From JBNAGF01 sp049801055 (GTDB lineage: Bacteria > Pseudomonadota > Alphaproteobacteria > Rhodobacterales > Rhodobacteraceae), in NCBI RefSeq assembly GCF_049801055.1, contig NZ_JBNAGF010000003.1:372001-436000 (forward strand): a stretch of DNA of 64,000 bases. Direction: 5' to 3'. A program made the translations under genes and the position numbers. The notes under the pieces are model-generated. The model was given only the letters and a program-made list of their open reading frames with translations, did no database searches and had not been told where the DNA came from. The stretch's first letter is position 1; every line of letters begins with the position of its first letter. Below, one piece after another: positions 8,511-17,685 of this stretch.

Positions 8511-9584
8511 GTGTCCGATATTCGCATCATCAATTGCCACATTCACCTGTTCACCGGAAAGCACATTCCCGAGGACTACCCTTACTGGTTCCTGAGGCCG
8601 CTCAAGCGGATGCCTTGGCTGATACGCCTGCTAGCGGGGCTGATGTGCCTGATCGGACAGCATCCGGCAGCGGAAAAACTCGATCGGCTGCATCGGTTTC
8701 AGAAAGAGTCTCAGGCAGGAAGCCAGAAGGCCATTCTGGACAATGTCCGGCGCCATTATCCCGACAACACCCGGTTTGTCGTTTTGCCGATGGACCTGTC
8801 TGCTTTCGGATACGGTCGCCCAGAAGTCTCCTTGGCCCGGCAGCATGACGAACTTGCAGAACTGACCCGAGACCCTGACATTGGAAAGGCGGTCATTCCC
8901 TTTGCCACCATTGATCCACGAGCGGATCCGCAAGCGACCGAGCTGTGGCGCGCTGTGAACCAACTCGGGTTCAAAGGGGTAAAGATCTACCCTCGGCTTG
9001 GTTTCGCGCCCGATGACCCGCGCCTGATGTCGCATGTTTATCCAAAGATGGAGGCACATGGGTTGCCCTTGATGACGCATTGTTCGCGCGGAGGCGTGCA
9101 GGGCCGGGAGTTGTCCGACCATCGCGCGGACCGTTTTACCGAGCCGCAGGCTTACTTGTCGATCATGCGGGCCCATCCCCGGCTGCGAATCTGCCTTGCC
9201 CATTTCGGAGGGCAGAAAGATTGGGCGGCTTATGTGAACCCGGATCAGGAGAACCCACTGGCCGATGAGTATACCCGCAACTGGCAGGTGCAGATCCGGC
9301 GCATGATCGGCAGCGGAAACTATCCGGGCCTGTGGACAGACATCAGCTACACCTTGTTTCACTTCGAAGACTATGTGCCTTTCCTGAGGCTTTTTCTGAT
9401 GGGCGATGAACCCGAGGACGAAAGGTTGCGAAAGCGGGTCTTGTTCGGGTCCGACTTTTATATGACCCGGCAGGAGGAGCTTTCGGAAAAGGCGGTCTGC
9501 TTTCGGCTTCGAAATGCGTTGGGCGAAGAGGTGTTTCGACAGATCGCCGAAGAAAACCCGGCTCGATGGCTGGGAGAGACCTGA
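8511..9584 (+). CDS. Amidohydrolase-family protein (TIM-barrel metal-dependent hydrolase)
   Basis: A protein of about 357 residues of the amidohydrolase_2 type. Metal-binding hallmarks are NCHIHLF at the N-terminus, a mid-chain histidine in LMTHCSRGG, LAHFGG, and an aspartate in LFGSDFY. The substrate is unknown; relatives include decarboxylases and lactone hydrolases. The GTG at 8511 is preferred because GAAGG lies 9 bases upstream; a TTG at 8505 would add two residues. It stands alone between trmB and aroA. Confidence 0.8.
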   Translation: MSDIRIINCHIHLFTGKHIPEDYPYWFLRPLKRMPWLIRLLAGLMCLIGQHPAAEKLDRLHRFQKESQAGSQKAILDNVRRHYPDNTRFVVLPMDLSAFGYGRPEVSLARQHDELAELTRDPDIGKAVIPFATIDPRADPQATELWRAVNQLGFKGVKIYPRLGFAPDDPRLMSHVYPKMEAHGLPLMTHCSRGGVQGRELSDHRADRFTEPQAYLSIMRAHPRLRICLAHFGGQKDWAAYVNPDQENPLADEYTRNWQVQIRRMIGSGNYPGLWTDISYTLFHFEDYVPFLRLFLMGDEPEDERLRKRVLFGSDFYMTRQEELSEKAVCFRLRNALGEEVFRQIAEENPARWLGET

Positions 9585-9717
9585 CTGGCTAACGGCTGCT
9601 GGTCTTTCGGGCGCTTGCACACAGGCCGCTTGAGCTTGGCGGGGCCGCCTTTGTTGCTGGACGGTCGGGCGGCAATTCGCTAATCGGCTTGGGACTATTC
9701 GCGCGAAAGGAACCTCG

Positions 9718-11064
9718 ATGTCCGGACACGGCACTCCACTTCCAATGACCTCATCCGCTTGCGGGCCTTTGAATGGCGTTGCCGAGGTGCCGGGGGACAA
9801 GTCGATTTCCCACCGGTCTCTGATTCTGGGAGCTATGGCGGTTGGGGAAACCCGGATCACTGGCCTGCTCGAAGGCGAAGACGTTCTGGACACTGCAAAA
9901 GCCATGCGGGCATTTGGTGCCGAAGTGACGCGACATGACGATGGGTCGTGGTCGGTGCATGGCGTTGGTGTCGGCGGGTTTGCCGAACCGGATCAGGTTA
10001 TCGACTGTGGCAATTCGGGAACCGGCGTGCGGCTGATAATGGGCACTATGGCCACGTCGCCGATCACCGTGACATTCACGGGTGATGCCAGTCTCAATGG
10101 GCGTCCTATGGCGAGGGTTACCGACCCGCTTGCCCTGTTCGGAGCACAGGCGGTCGGACGCAACGGCGGGCGTTTGCCGATGACCATCGTGGGCGCGGCG
10201 GATCCAGTCCCTGTCCGCTATGAGGTTCCGGTTCCGTCAGCTCAGGTAAAGTCCGCCGTCTTGCTGGCCGGATTGAACGCCCCGGGGCAGACTGTCGTGA
10301 TCGAAAAAGAGGCGACGCGCGATCATTCCGAACGGATGCTGGCGGGTTTCGGCGCCGAGATCTCGGTGGAAGAATCCGAAGATGGTCGCGTGATTACGCT
10401 GACCGGCCGGCCTGAGCTCAAGCCGCAGGTGATCGCGGTTCCTCGGGATCCATCCAGCGCCGCATTCCCTGTCTGTGCAGCATTGATCACGCCGGGCTCG
10501 GATGTTCTGGTTCCGGGTATCGGGTTAAACCCGACCCGCGCCGGGCTGTTCACGACGTTACGCGAGATGGGTGCCAATCTGACCTACGAAAACGAACGCG
10601 AAGAAGGCGGAGAGCCTGTCGCCGATCTCAGGGCGCGCTTCTCGCCCGACATGAAAGGGATCGTTGTCCCCGCTGAGCGTGCGGCTTCAATGATTGACGA
10701 ATACCCGGTGCTTTCGGTGGTGGCCGCCAACTCTACCGGCAAGACTATGATGGGCGGTGTCAAGGAACTGCGGGTGAAGGAAAGCGATCGGATCGATGCG
10801 ATGGCTCGTGGTTTGCGCGCCTGTGGTGTGACCATCGAAGAGGGCGAGGACTGGTGGGAGGTCACCGGGCTCGGACCGCAGGGTGTACCGGGCGGCGCGG
10901 TTTGCGAGAGCTTTCTTGACCACCGTATTGCCATGTCTTTCATGGTGCTTGGGATGGCTGCGCAAGCACCGGTTTCGGTAGATGACGGAAACCCGATCGC
11001 CACGTCTTTTCCGATCTTTGAACCGCTATTGAACGGGCTTGGCGCCCGGGTGAAACGTGGATGA
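9718..11064 (+). CDS. aroA: 3-phosphoshikimate 1-carboxyvinyltransferase (EPSP synthase)
   Basis: Sixth step of the shikimate pathway, joining shikimate-3-phosphate and phosphoenolpyruvate. The 448-residue protein has PGDKSISHRSL, the GNSGTGVRLIMG motif and KESDRIDAM. The residue after GNSGT is glycine, then VRLIMG, as in the class II-like enzymes of Alphaproteobacteria. ATG 9718 follows GAAAGGA. Its stop overlaps the cmk start (ATGA), so the two genes are translationally coupled. Confidence 0.97.
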   Translation: MSGHGTPLPMTSSACGPLNGVAEVPGDKSISHRSLILGAMAVGETRITGLLEGEDVLDTAKAMRAFGAEVTRHDDGSWSVHGVGVGGFAEPDQVIDCGNSGTGVRLIMGTMATSPITVTFTGDASLNGRPMARVTDPLALFGAQAVGRNGGRLPMTIVGAADPVPVRYEVPVPSAQVKSAVLLAGLNAPGQTVVIEKEATRDHSERMLAGFGAEISVEESEDGRVITLTGRPELKPQVIAVPRDPSSAAFPVCAALITPGSDVLVPGIGLNPTRAGLFTTLREMGANLTYENEREEGGEPVADLRARFSPDMKGIVVPAERAASMIDEYPVLSVVAANSTGKTMMGGVKELRVKESDRIDAMARGLRACGVTIEEGEDWWEVTGLGPQGVPGGAVCESFLDHRIAMSFMVLGMAAQAPVSVDDGNPIATSFPIFEPLLNGLGARVKRG

Positions 11065-11678
11065 GTTTCACTGTTGCGATTGATGGTCCCGCTGCTGCGG
11101 GCAAGGGTACAATTTCCAAGGGTGTCGCTGCGCATTTCGGATTTGCGCATCTGGATACCGGGTTATTGTATCGTGCAGTCGGATGGCGGACCTTGAACGG
11201 AGAAGACCCCTTGGAGGCGGCGCGGGCGCTGGTGCCGGATGATCTTGAGCGGGGCGACTTGCGCACAGCCGAAGTCGCGCAAGCGGCGTCCAGGGTGGCT
11301 GTGAACTCCGATGTCCGGTCTGCGCTGGTCACATTCCAGCGCGAGTTTTCCCGCCGCCCCGGTGGCGCGGTTCTCGATGGCCGGGACATTGGCACGGTGA
11401 TCTGTCCAAGTGCCGAAGTGAAGCTCTATGTGACCGCGAGTGCAGAAATTCGGGCGGAACGGCGGTATCTGGAACTGTCTGCGAAGGGTTCCGACATAAC
11501 CCGCGAACAGGTGCTGGCGGATGTGCGGGAACGGGATACAAGAGATGCCGACCGCAGCACGGCTCCGATGAAACCGGCGGCGGACGCGGTTCTGCTCGAC
11601 ACGTCGGATATGAGCGTGGCGGAGGCTCTGAAGGCCGCTTTGGCGATCGTCGACAGAGCGCTTGGCGCAGTCGCCTGA
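11061..11678 (+). CDS. cmk: Cytidylate kinase
   Basis: Phosphorylates CMP and dCMP. The 205-residue protein begins with the P-loop IDGPAAAGKGTISKG and has DGRDIGTVICP and the RRYLEL lid region typical of Cmk. It overlaps aroA by four bases. The aroA-cmk-rpsA order is widely conserved, but here rpsA is separated by two other genes (11754-13909). Confidence 0.96.
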   Translation: MSFTVAIDGPAAAGKGTISKGVAAHFGFAHLDTGLLYRAVGWRTLNGEDPLEAARALVPDDLERGDLRTAEVAQAASRVAVNSDVRSALVTFQREFSRRPGGAVLDGRDIGTVICPSAEVKLYVTASAEIRAERRYLELSAKGSDITREQVLADVRERDTRDADRSTAPMKPAADAVLLDTSDMSVAEALKAALAIVDRALGAVA

Positions 11679-11753
11679 GGGTGGTCACCAAGCTGTGTGT
11701 CGCAAGATGACGGCTATTGGGGTTAGGCTGCGGGTATTCCGCAGGAGCTGCCC

Positions 11754-12269
11754 ATGATCCGAACTGTTCTTTTCTGCCTTTGTCTTGCGGTGCCGGTTGC
11801 CGCCCAGGAAGCCGAGCCGCCAATGAGTTATGAAAGGCTTGGGCGTATCCTGTTTGCTTTGGACCCTGAGACGCGACCAAATGGACCGGGTTTCGAACTT
11901 ACCATTCAGGGTTTGCCGGTTGTAGTTGTTACTGACCCCGCGGCGGATCGGATGCGGGCAATGGTTCCGGTTCGGTCTTCCGACGAAATGTCCGAGGACG
12001 AACTCCGACGGGTATTGCAGGCCAATTTCGACACGGCATTGGATGCTCGTTATGCGGTTGCCAATGGCGTTTTGTGGGCGGTGTTTATCCACCCTCTTTC
12101 GCCGTTGGAGAAAAACCAGCTGATCTCTGGGCTGGCGCAGACGGTAAATGTGGCCCTAAGCTATGGGACGCTTTTTTCCGGCGGAGCGATGCAGTTCGGT
12201 GGAGGTGACAGCGGAAGGCTTCAGCGACAACTGATCGACGACCTGCTGAAGAAGGGCGAGGATATCTAG
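11754..12269 (+). CDS. Exported hypothetical protein
   Basis: A 171-residue protein with a signal peptide (MIRTVLFCLCLAVPVAAQ, cleavage near residue 18). The mature part has a mixed alpha/beta pattern with ITIQ-like strands and a C-terminal stretch rich in glycine (FSGGAMQFGGGDSGR). No domain is recognised with certainty; the pattern is faintly like small YbjN/secretion-chaperone-like folds. It lies alone between cmk and a convergent acyl-CoA ligase. Confidence 0.7.
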   Translation: MIRTVLFCLCLAVPVAAQEAEPPMSYERLGRILFALDPETRPNGPGFELTIQGLPVVVVTDPAADRMRAMVPVRSSDEMSEDELRRVLQANFDTALDARYAVANGVLWAVFIHPLSPLEKNQLISGLAQTVNVALSYGTLFSGGAMQFGGGDSGRLQRQLIDDLLKKGEDI

Positions 12270-12304
12270 TTTGTGTTGTGGCCGTTCAGTGCGGCAAAAC
12301 TTGT

Positions 12305-12326
12305 CCCGGCGCAGTTTGGCGCCGGG
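12305..12326. terminator. GC-rich hairpin between convergent genes
   Basis: A perfect 8-bp stem CCCGGCGC/GCGCCGGG with a 6-base loop lies between the exported hypothetical gene and the end of the acyl-CoA ligase. On the plus strand no T tract follows; on the minus strand a short T-containing run (AAGTTTTG) does. It may act as a weak terminator in either direction. Confidence 0.45.
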
Positions 12327-12349
12327 GTGTCTGCACTGCGGTCGATACT

Positions 12350-13909
12350 CTAGCCTGCTGCCAGCCTGTCCCGCAGAAACCGTCTGAGGATCTTGCCCGA
12401 CGGTGATTTTGGAATTTCGTCAACGATTTCAAGAACCCGGACTTGCTTGTAATGCGCCAACCGATCTTCAAGATAGGATTGAACGACTTCCAGTGTCGGC
12501 GCGCTTTGCCCTGGCGGGGCGACTATGAAGGCCATTGGCAGTTCGCCGGCCTCTGAGTCCGGCTTTCCGATAACGGCGGCGTCTACGATGGCCGGATGGG
12601 TCAGCAATTCGGCTTCGACCTCGGCCGGGGCAACCTGAAACCCCTTGAACTTGATCAGCTCCTTCAGGCGATCAGTGATGTAGAGAAAGCCGTCATTGTC
12701 GAAATGGGCAATATCGCCGGTACGCAACCAATCCCCTTCTGCCATGGTTTGTTCGGTCGCCTTGGGATTATTGAGATAGCCCTTCATAACCTGCGGCCCC
12801 CGGACCCAGAGCTCTCCGTCTTCTCCGGCTGGTCGGTCCTGACCGGTTGCCGGGTCAACGATCCGGCATTCGGTGTTCGGCAGCGTCACGCCCGAAGCAC
12901 CGGGCTTGCCTTGCCCGAAAGGTGATACGTGGCTTACCGGGCTGAGTTCCGTCATTCCGTAGCCCTGATTGACCGCCGCATCAAGGCGGGCGGCGAGGGC
13001 CTCGGCAGTGTCTCTGCCCAGTGGTGCGGCAGCGCTGAATACCTTTTCCACGAAGGACAGATCATACTTGTCGACAAGTGGGTGCATCGCCAGTGCAAGT
13101 GCCACCGGTGGCACGATCCAAAGCCGAGGTGTCTTGTAGGTGTTGATCGTCTCCAGGTAATCTTCCAGATCGAAGCGCGGCATGGTTATCAGACCACCAC
13201 CCGCGGTGAGGTAAATGTTCATCAGGACCTGCAGCCCGTAGATATGAAAGAAGGGTAGGAAGGCCAGCGTGATCTCCCCTTTGACAAGATCCGCCGGAAC
13301 CAAAGTCTGGTCGATGTTCACCACAAGGTTCTGATGCGTCAGCATTACGCCTTTTGGCAACCCGGTCGTGCCCGAGGAATAGGGTAGGGCCACGACATGA
13401 TCAGCAACATTCACAGGTACCTGTTCTTCCAGCGGAGCCCCCATGAGATCGGCAAGGGCAACCGTGCCTTCGGGCGCGTCGCCGATTACGACGATCTCCT
13501 TCACACCGGTGCCCGCTATGGCCTCTTTGGCGGTGTCCACAAACATACCGATTGTGACCAGAACATCCGCTTTCGCGTCATTCAGCTGATAATTCACCTC
13601 ATGTGCGGTGTAAGTCGGGTTGATCGTGGTAATCGTGCCACCGGCCCAAGCTGCTGCGTGAAACACAACGCAGTATTCCGGAATATTGGGAGCCATGAGG
13701 GCGATGCACTTGCCTGCGCCCATCCCGTGCCCGGTCATCCCCCCGGCCAGCGACTTAACGGCAGCCATGAATTCCGCTCCTGTCATCTTGCGACCTGTGG
13801 GCCCATCGATCAGGATCTCCATTTCGGGATCGATGCCCTCGAAGACCCTTTGTGTGACGGTTTTGTCCGTTACTTCTACGTCTGGAAATGTGCTTTTGAT
13901 AATTGCCAT
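12350..13909 (-). CDS. AMP-binding acyl-CoA ligase (4-coumarate-CoA-ligase-like)
   Basis: An ANL-superfamily enzyme of 519 residues that activates a carboxylic acid with ATP and transfers it to CoA. The P-loop YSSGTTGLPKGV, the GYGMTE motif, the RTGDIAH hinge region and the C-terminal lysine in PKSPSGKILRR are present. The overall pattern resembles plant 4-coumarate-CoA ligases, which in bacteria usually act on aromatic or medium-chain acids; the substrate cannot be told. The gene is single, on the minus strand, and divergent from rpsA. A perfect inverted repeat at 13953-13978 lies 44 bp upstream. Confidence 0.9.
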   Translation of the reverse strand: MAIIKSTFPDVEVTDKTVTQRVFEGIDPEMEILIDGPTGRKMTGAEFMAAVKSLAGGMTGHGMGAGKCIALMAPNIPEYCVVFHAAAWAGGTITTINPTYTAHEVNYQLNDAKADVLVTIGMFVDTAKEAIAGTGVKEIVVIGDAPEGTVALADLMGAPLEEQVPVNVADHVVALPYSSGTTGLPKGVMLTHQNLVVNIDQTLVPADLVKGEITLAFLPFFHIYGLQVLMNIYLTAGGGLITMPRFDLEDYLETINTYKTPRLWIVPPVALALAMHPLVDKYDLSFVEKVFSAAAPLGRDTAEALAARLDAAVNQGYGMTELSPVSHVSPFGQGKPGASGVTLPNTECRIVDPATGQDRPAGEDGELWVRGPQVMKGYLNNPKATEQTMAEGDWLRTGDIAHFDNDGFLYITDRLKELIKFKGFQVAPAEVEAELLTHPAIVDAAVIGKPDSEAGELPMAFIVAPPGQSAPTLEVVQSYLEDRLAHYKQVRVLEIVDEIPKSPSGKILRRFLRDRLAAG

Positions 13910-13952
13910 TAGAATTGCTCCCCGTTCCGTTTTTGGACTTTTTATGTCTCTT

Positions 13953-13978
13953 CAATCCGGCCACCTTAGGCCGGATTG
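13953..13978. promoter_or_regulatory. Perfect 10-bp inverted repeat in the acyl-CoA ligase/rpsA divergent region
   Basis: CAATCCGGCC (13953-13962) and GGCCGGATTG (13969-13978) are exact complements with a 6-base spacer. The repeat lies 44-69 bp upstream of the minus-strand ligase start and about 290 bp upstream of rpsA. It has no T tract, so an operator or leader hairpin is more likely than a terminator. The rest of 13979-14268 is the rpsA leader: it holds a small GGCG-AAAA-CGCC hairpin near 14090-14101 and no gene. Confidence 0.45.
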
Positions 13979-14268
13979 CCCTGAATCCCAAATCCGGGCC
14001 TGCGGAGTCTGGTTGGGAAAAACCGACCGGTTGCGCGAAGCCCTTGCCAGGCTGGGCCAAACACCCTATAGAGCGCCTGTCAAACAAGGCGAAAACGCCG
14101 CAAAACACTGGAATCGGGCAGGGTCGGAACTTTCCGGCCCGGTTTGTTTTGCGTCAAGGTATGGCCTTTCGTCTGACCAATCCGTTCCGCCCAAGGCGGA
14201 CATCAATCAAGACCGGCGGAGACAACCGCTCGGCCAGATAAAGCGTAAGTAAAGGAAAACACTGCCAC

Positions 14269-15945
14269 ATGGCTAACGCATCCATGGAGGAATTCGAAGC
14301 CCTCCTGAATGAAAGCTTCGAAATGGACACGCCCGAAGAGGGTTCTGTTGTCAAAGGCAAGGTCATCGCCATTGAGGCGGGCCAGGCCATCATCGATGTC
14401 GGCTACAAAATGGAAGGCCGAGTCGAACTGAAAGAATTCGCAAATCCCGGCGAAGCTCCTGAGATCGCTGTTGGTGACGAGGTCGAAGTCTACCTCCGTG
14501 CCGCAGAGAACGCCCGTGGCGAAGCCGTCATCTCGCGTGAGATGGCCCGCCGTGAAGAGGCATGGGACCGTCTGGAAAAAGCATATGCCGACGACCAGCG
14601 CGTCGAAGGCGCGATCTTTGGCCGTGTCAAGGGTGGCTTCACCGTTGATCTGGGTGGTGCGGTTGCATTCCTGCCCGGTTCGCAAGTCGATGTTCGCCCC
14701 GTGCGGGACGCCGGCCCGCTGATGGGTCTCAAGCAGCCGTTCCAGATCCTGAAAATGGATCGCCGCCGTGGCAACATCGTTGTGTCGCGCCGTGCCATTC
14801 TGGAAGAGAGCCGGGCCGAACAGCGTGCCGAAGTTATCGGCAACCTCAGCGAAGGTCAGGCCGTGGATGGTGTCGTCAAGAACATCACCGAATACGGTGC
14901 CTTTGTGGATCTGGGCGGTGTCGACGGGCTGCTGCACGTCACCGATATGGCATGGCGTCGGGTCAACCACCCGTCAGAAATCCTGTCGATCGGCGAGACC
15001 GTCAAGGTTCAGGTCATCAAGATCAACAAGGAAACCCATCGTATCAGCCTCGGCATGAAGCAGCTGCAGGAAGATCCGTGGGATCTGGTGGGTGCCAAGT
15101 ACCCGCTGGCCTCGGTGCACAAGGGTCGCGTGACCAACATCACCGACTACGGTGCATTTGTTGAGCTCGAGCCGGGCGTCGAAGGTCTTGTCCACGTTTC
15201 CGAGATGTCCTGGACCAAGAAAAACGTTCACCCCGGCAAGATCGTTTCGACCAGCCAGGAAGTCGACGTCATGGTTCTGGAAATCGACGGTGCCAAGCGC
15301 CGCGTTTCGCTGGGCCTCAAGCAGACCATGCGCAACCCGTGGGAAGTCTTTGCAGAGACCCACCCCGAGGGCACGCAGGTCGAGGGCGAAGTCAAGAACA
15401 TCACCGAGTTTGGTCTGTTCATCGGTCTCGAAGGCGACATCGACGGCATGGTTCACCTGTCCGACCTGTCCTGGGACGAGCGTGGCGAGGATGCCATCCA
15501 GAACTACCGCAAGGGCGACGTTGTTCAGGCGGTTGTGTCCGAAGTCGACGTCGAGAAAGAGCGCATCTCGCTCTCGATCAAGGCTCTGGGCGGTGACAAG
15601 TTCGCCGAGGCCGTCGGCGGCGTGAAGCGTGGATCGGTCATCACCGTGAACGTGACCGCAATCGAAGATGGCGGCATCGAGGTGGAATACGAAGGCATGA
15701 AATCCTTCATCCGCCGTTCGGACCTGTCGCGTGATCGCGCAGAGCAGCGCCCTGAGCGTTTCTCGGTCGGCGACAAGGTCGACGTTCGCGTCACCAATGT
15801 CGACAGCAAGACCCGTCGTCTGGGCCTCTCGATCAAGGCGCGCGAAATCGCCGAAGAGAAGGAAGCCGTGGAACAGTATGGCTCCTCGGATTCCGGCGCA
15901 TCGCTTGGCGACATTCTGGGCGCGGCCCTGAAGACCGGCGACTAA
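14269..15945 (+). CDS. rpsA: 30S ribosomal protein S1
   Basis: Binds mRNA at the 30S platform and helps initiation. The 558-residue protein contains six S1 OB-fold repeats, recognisable by recurring blocks such as GVVKNITEYGAFVDLGG, GRVTNITDYGAFVELE and GEVKNITEFGLFIGLE. Length and repeat number are normal for Proteobacteria. AAAGGA precedes ATG 14269. A strong terminator follows at 15973. Confidence 0.98.
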   Translation: MANASMEEFEALLNESFEMDTPEEGSVVKGKVIAIEAGQAIIDVGYKMEGRVELKEFANPGEAPEIAVGDEVEVYLRAAENARGEAVISREMARREEAWDRLEKAYADDQRVEGAIFGRVKGGFTVDLGGAVAFLPGSQVDVRPVRDAGPLMGLKQPFQILKMDRRRGNIVVSRRAILEESRAEQRAEVIGNLSEGQAVDGVVKNITEYGAFVDLGGVDGLLHVTDMAWRRVNHPSEILSIGETVKVQVIKINKETHRISLGMKQLQEDPWDLVGAKYPLASVHKGRVTNITDYGAFVELEPGVEGLVHVSEMSWTKKNVHPGKIVSTSQEVDVMVLEIDGAKRRVSLGLKQTMRNPWEVFAETHPEGTQVEGEVKNITEFGLFIGLEGDIDGMVHLSDLSWDERGEDAIQNYRKGDVVQAVVSEVDVEKERISLSIKALGGDKFAEAVGGVKRGSVITVNVTAIEDGGIEVEYEGMKSFIRRSDLSRDRAEQRPERFSVGDKVDVRVTNVDSKTRRLGLSIKAREIAEEKEAVEQYGSSDSGASLGDILGAALKTGD

Positions 15946-15972
15946 TTCGGTCTGAACAACCAGAGAATCAGG

Positions 15973-16002
15973 ACGGCCCCGCGCATTGTGCGGGGCCGTT
16001 TT
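15973..16002 (+). terminator. Rho-independent terminator after rpsA
   Basis: A perfect 10-bp stem ACGGCCCCGC/GCGGGGCCGT (15973-15999) with a 7-base loop ends in TTTT. It lies 28 bp after the rpsA stop. Confidence 0.9.
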
Positions 16003-16247
16003 GCGTCCCTAGGGCGATTTTTTTCCGAATCAAGGCTGTCGCTGCGTCGCCGCAATTGTGCTCCGGGACGGTGGCAAGCAACCGACACCAGAAAAAAATG
16101 GCGCCAATTCCCCCCTATTGAGGGCTTGTAGGGCAAAAAACTGGTGCACTCAGAAAGACTTGCAGTTTCCGCTGCGCGGTTTTCTTCCTATATTCGAACG
16201 TGACAATGCACTGCTCAACAAGTGTGACCTTGGGAGGGGACGCGAAA

Positions 16248-16532
16248 ATGATCCGTTCAGAACTGATCCAGAAAATTGCTGATGAAAATCCACATCTCTA
16301 CCAGCGGGACGTTGAGCGGATCGTGAACACCGTGTTCGAGGAAGTGACCAATGCGATGTCCCGGGGTGACCGGGTAGAATTGCGTGGGTTCGGAGCATTT
16401 TCGGTCAAGAAGCGCGACGCGCGGATTGGTCGCAATCCAAGAACCGGCGAAACAGTGCATGTGGAAGAGAAGCACGTGCCGTTCTTCAAGACAGGCAAGC
16501 TGCTTCGGGATCGACTGAACGGAAAAGCATAA
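16248..16532 (+). CDS. ihfB: Integration host factor subunit beta
   Basis: The beta subunit of the DNA-bending IHF heterodimer, important in nucleoid structure, transcription and site-specific recombination. The 94-residue protein starts MIRSELIQKIA and has the family signature in GFGAFSVKKRDARIGRNPRTGE. ATG 16248 follows GGGAGGGGA; the frame is open from 16200 but the extension is not conserved. lapA begins 6 bp later. IHF could also assist the integrases found further right; that is inference. Confidence 0.96.
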   Translation: MIRSELIQKIADENPHLYQRDVERIVNTVFEEVTNAMSRGDRVELRGFGAFSVKKRDARIGRNPRTGETVHVEEKHVPFFKTGKLLRDRLNGKA

Positions 16533-16537
16533 ACAAC

Positions 16538-16891
16538 ATGATGCGCTACATTCGCTACGCCTTCCTTGGCTCGCTCGGGATCATTCTGATCTCGGTCTCG
16601 CTTGCCAATCGGAACATGGTGACACTCAAGCTGATGCCGGATGATCTGGCTGACCTGCTTGGCTTCAACTTCACCATCGGTCTGCCGCTGTTCGTGGTGG
16701 TGCTTGGCGGTATCGCTTCGGGTTTGGTAATTGGGTTTTTCTGGGAATGGCTGCGGGAACATAAGCATCGCCGCGATGCCGGACAGAAAGCTCGAGAAGT
16801 TCGCAAGCTCGAACGCGAAGTCTCGCGTCTCAAAACCGAAAAGAACGAAGGCAAGGATGAGATACTTGCCATCCTTGACGAGGCAAGCTGA
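16538..16891 (+). CDS. lapA: LapA-domain (DUF1049) inner-membrane protein
   Basis: A 117-residue protein with two membrane segments (about residues 8-23 and 46-68) and a charged C-terminal coiled coil (about 75-110). This layout fits LapA/YciS, which in enterobacteria acts with LapB in controlling lipopolysaccharide synthesis through LpxC turnover. No lapB is seen here. It lies between ihfB (6 bp) and trpF (3 bp), so the three form one operon. Confidence 0.8.
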   Translation: MMRYIRYAFLGSLGIILISVSLANRNMVTLKLMPDDLADLLGFNFTIGLPLFVVVLGGIASGLVIGFFWEWLREHKHRRDAGQKAREVRKLEREVSRLKTEKNEGKDEILAILDEAS

Positions 16892-16894
16892 GCC

Positions 16895-17548
16895 TTGACC
16901 GACAAGGTCAGCGTGAAGATCTGCGGTCTTACGACCGCAGAGCAGGTTCAAGCTGTCGCGGCGGCCGGAGCCCGCTATGCAGGCTTTGTATTCTTTCCAA
17001 AATCGCCACGGCATCTTGAGGTGCCCAAGGCTGCCGAGATCGCAGGCTCTGCGCCGGTTGGTCTGGCCAAGGTTGCTCTTACAGTGAATGCCACTGACGC
17101 GCAGCTGGATTACATCCTCGAATCCGTGCCGCTGGACATGTTGCAGTTGCATGGCAGGGAAAGCCCAGAGCGCGTCGCGGAAATCCGGGACCGGTTTGGC
17201 TTGCCTGTTATGAAGGCGATTGGCATTGCTGACGAGGCGGATCTTCCGCAAATTTCTGCGTACGAAGACGTTGCGGACCAGCTCTTGATCGACGCGAAAC
17301 CACCCAAGGATGCTGAATTGCCAGGCGGGAACGGGCTGGCCTTTGACTGGCGGTTACTGGCGGGGCGAAAATACTGGCGTCGGCCTTGGATGCTCGCCGG
17401 CGGCCTGACGCCCGAAAACGTCGCCGAAGCGGTCAGGATGACCGGAGCGCGACAGGTTGATGTGTCTTCCGGCGTGGAGCGCGCGCCCGGGGTCAAGAGC
17501 GCTGATCTGATCTCGTCTTTTGTGCGTGCGGCCCACGGCGAACCCTAG
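16895..17548 (+). CDS. trpF: Phosphoribosylanthranilate isomerase
   Basis: Third step of tryptophan synthesis from chorismate (Amadori rearrangement). The TIM-barrel protein of 217 residues has KICGLT with the catalytic cysteine, LQLHG, LLIDAK with the catalytic aspartate, and AGGLTPENV at the phosphate site. The likely start is TTG 16895, just behind lapA. trpB follows after 137 bp, and trpA lies separately at 25753-26544 on the other strand. Confidence 0.95.
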   Translation: MTDKVSVKICGLTTAEQVQAVAAAGARYAGFVFFPKSPRHLEVPKAAEIAGSAPVGLAKVALTVNATDAQLDYILESVPLDMLQLHGRESPERVAEIRDRFGLPVMKAIGIADEADLPQISAYEDVADQLLIDAKPPKDAELPGGNGLAFDWRLLAGRKYWRRPWMLAGGLTPENVAEAVRMTGARQVDVSSGVERAPGVKSADLISSFVRAAHGEP

Positions 17549-17685
17549 AAACCCGACATGCCGTTTTGCCAAGCTTTCCCTATTGAGAAAACAAGGGTTC
17601 TTTTGGAGGGTAATCCGGGTGCCTTGGCTTGCCCTCGGCGGTTCTGAGCACTAGGACAGAATTAACGCAACAAAGGGCGCGAAAC

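Noticed and set aside
8631..9905. Minus-strand open frame of 424 codons
   Set aside because: Antisense to the amidohydrolase and the start of aroA; no family resemblance.
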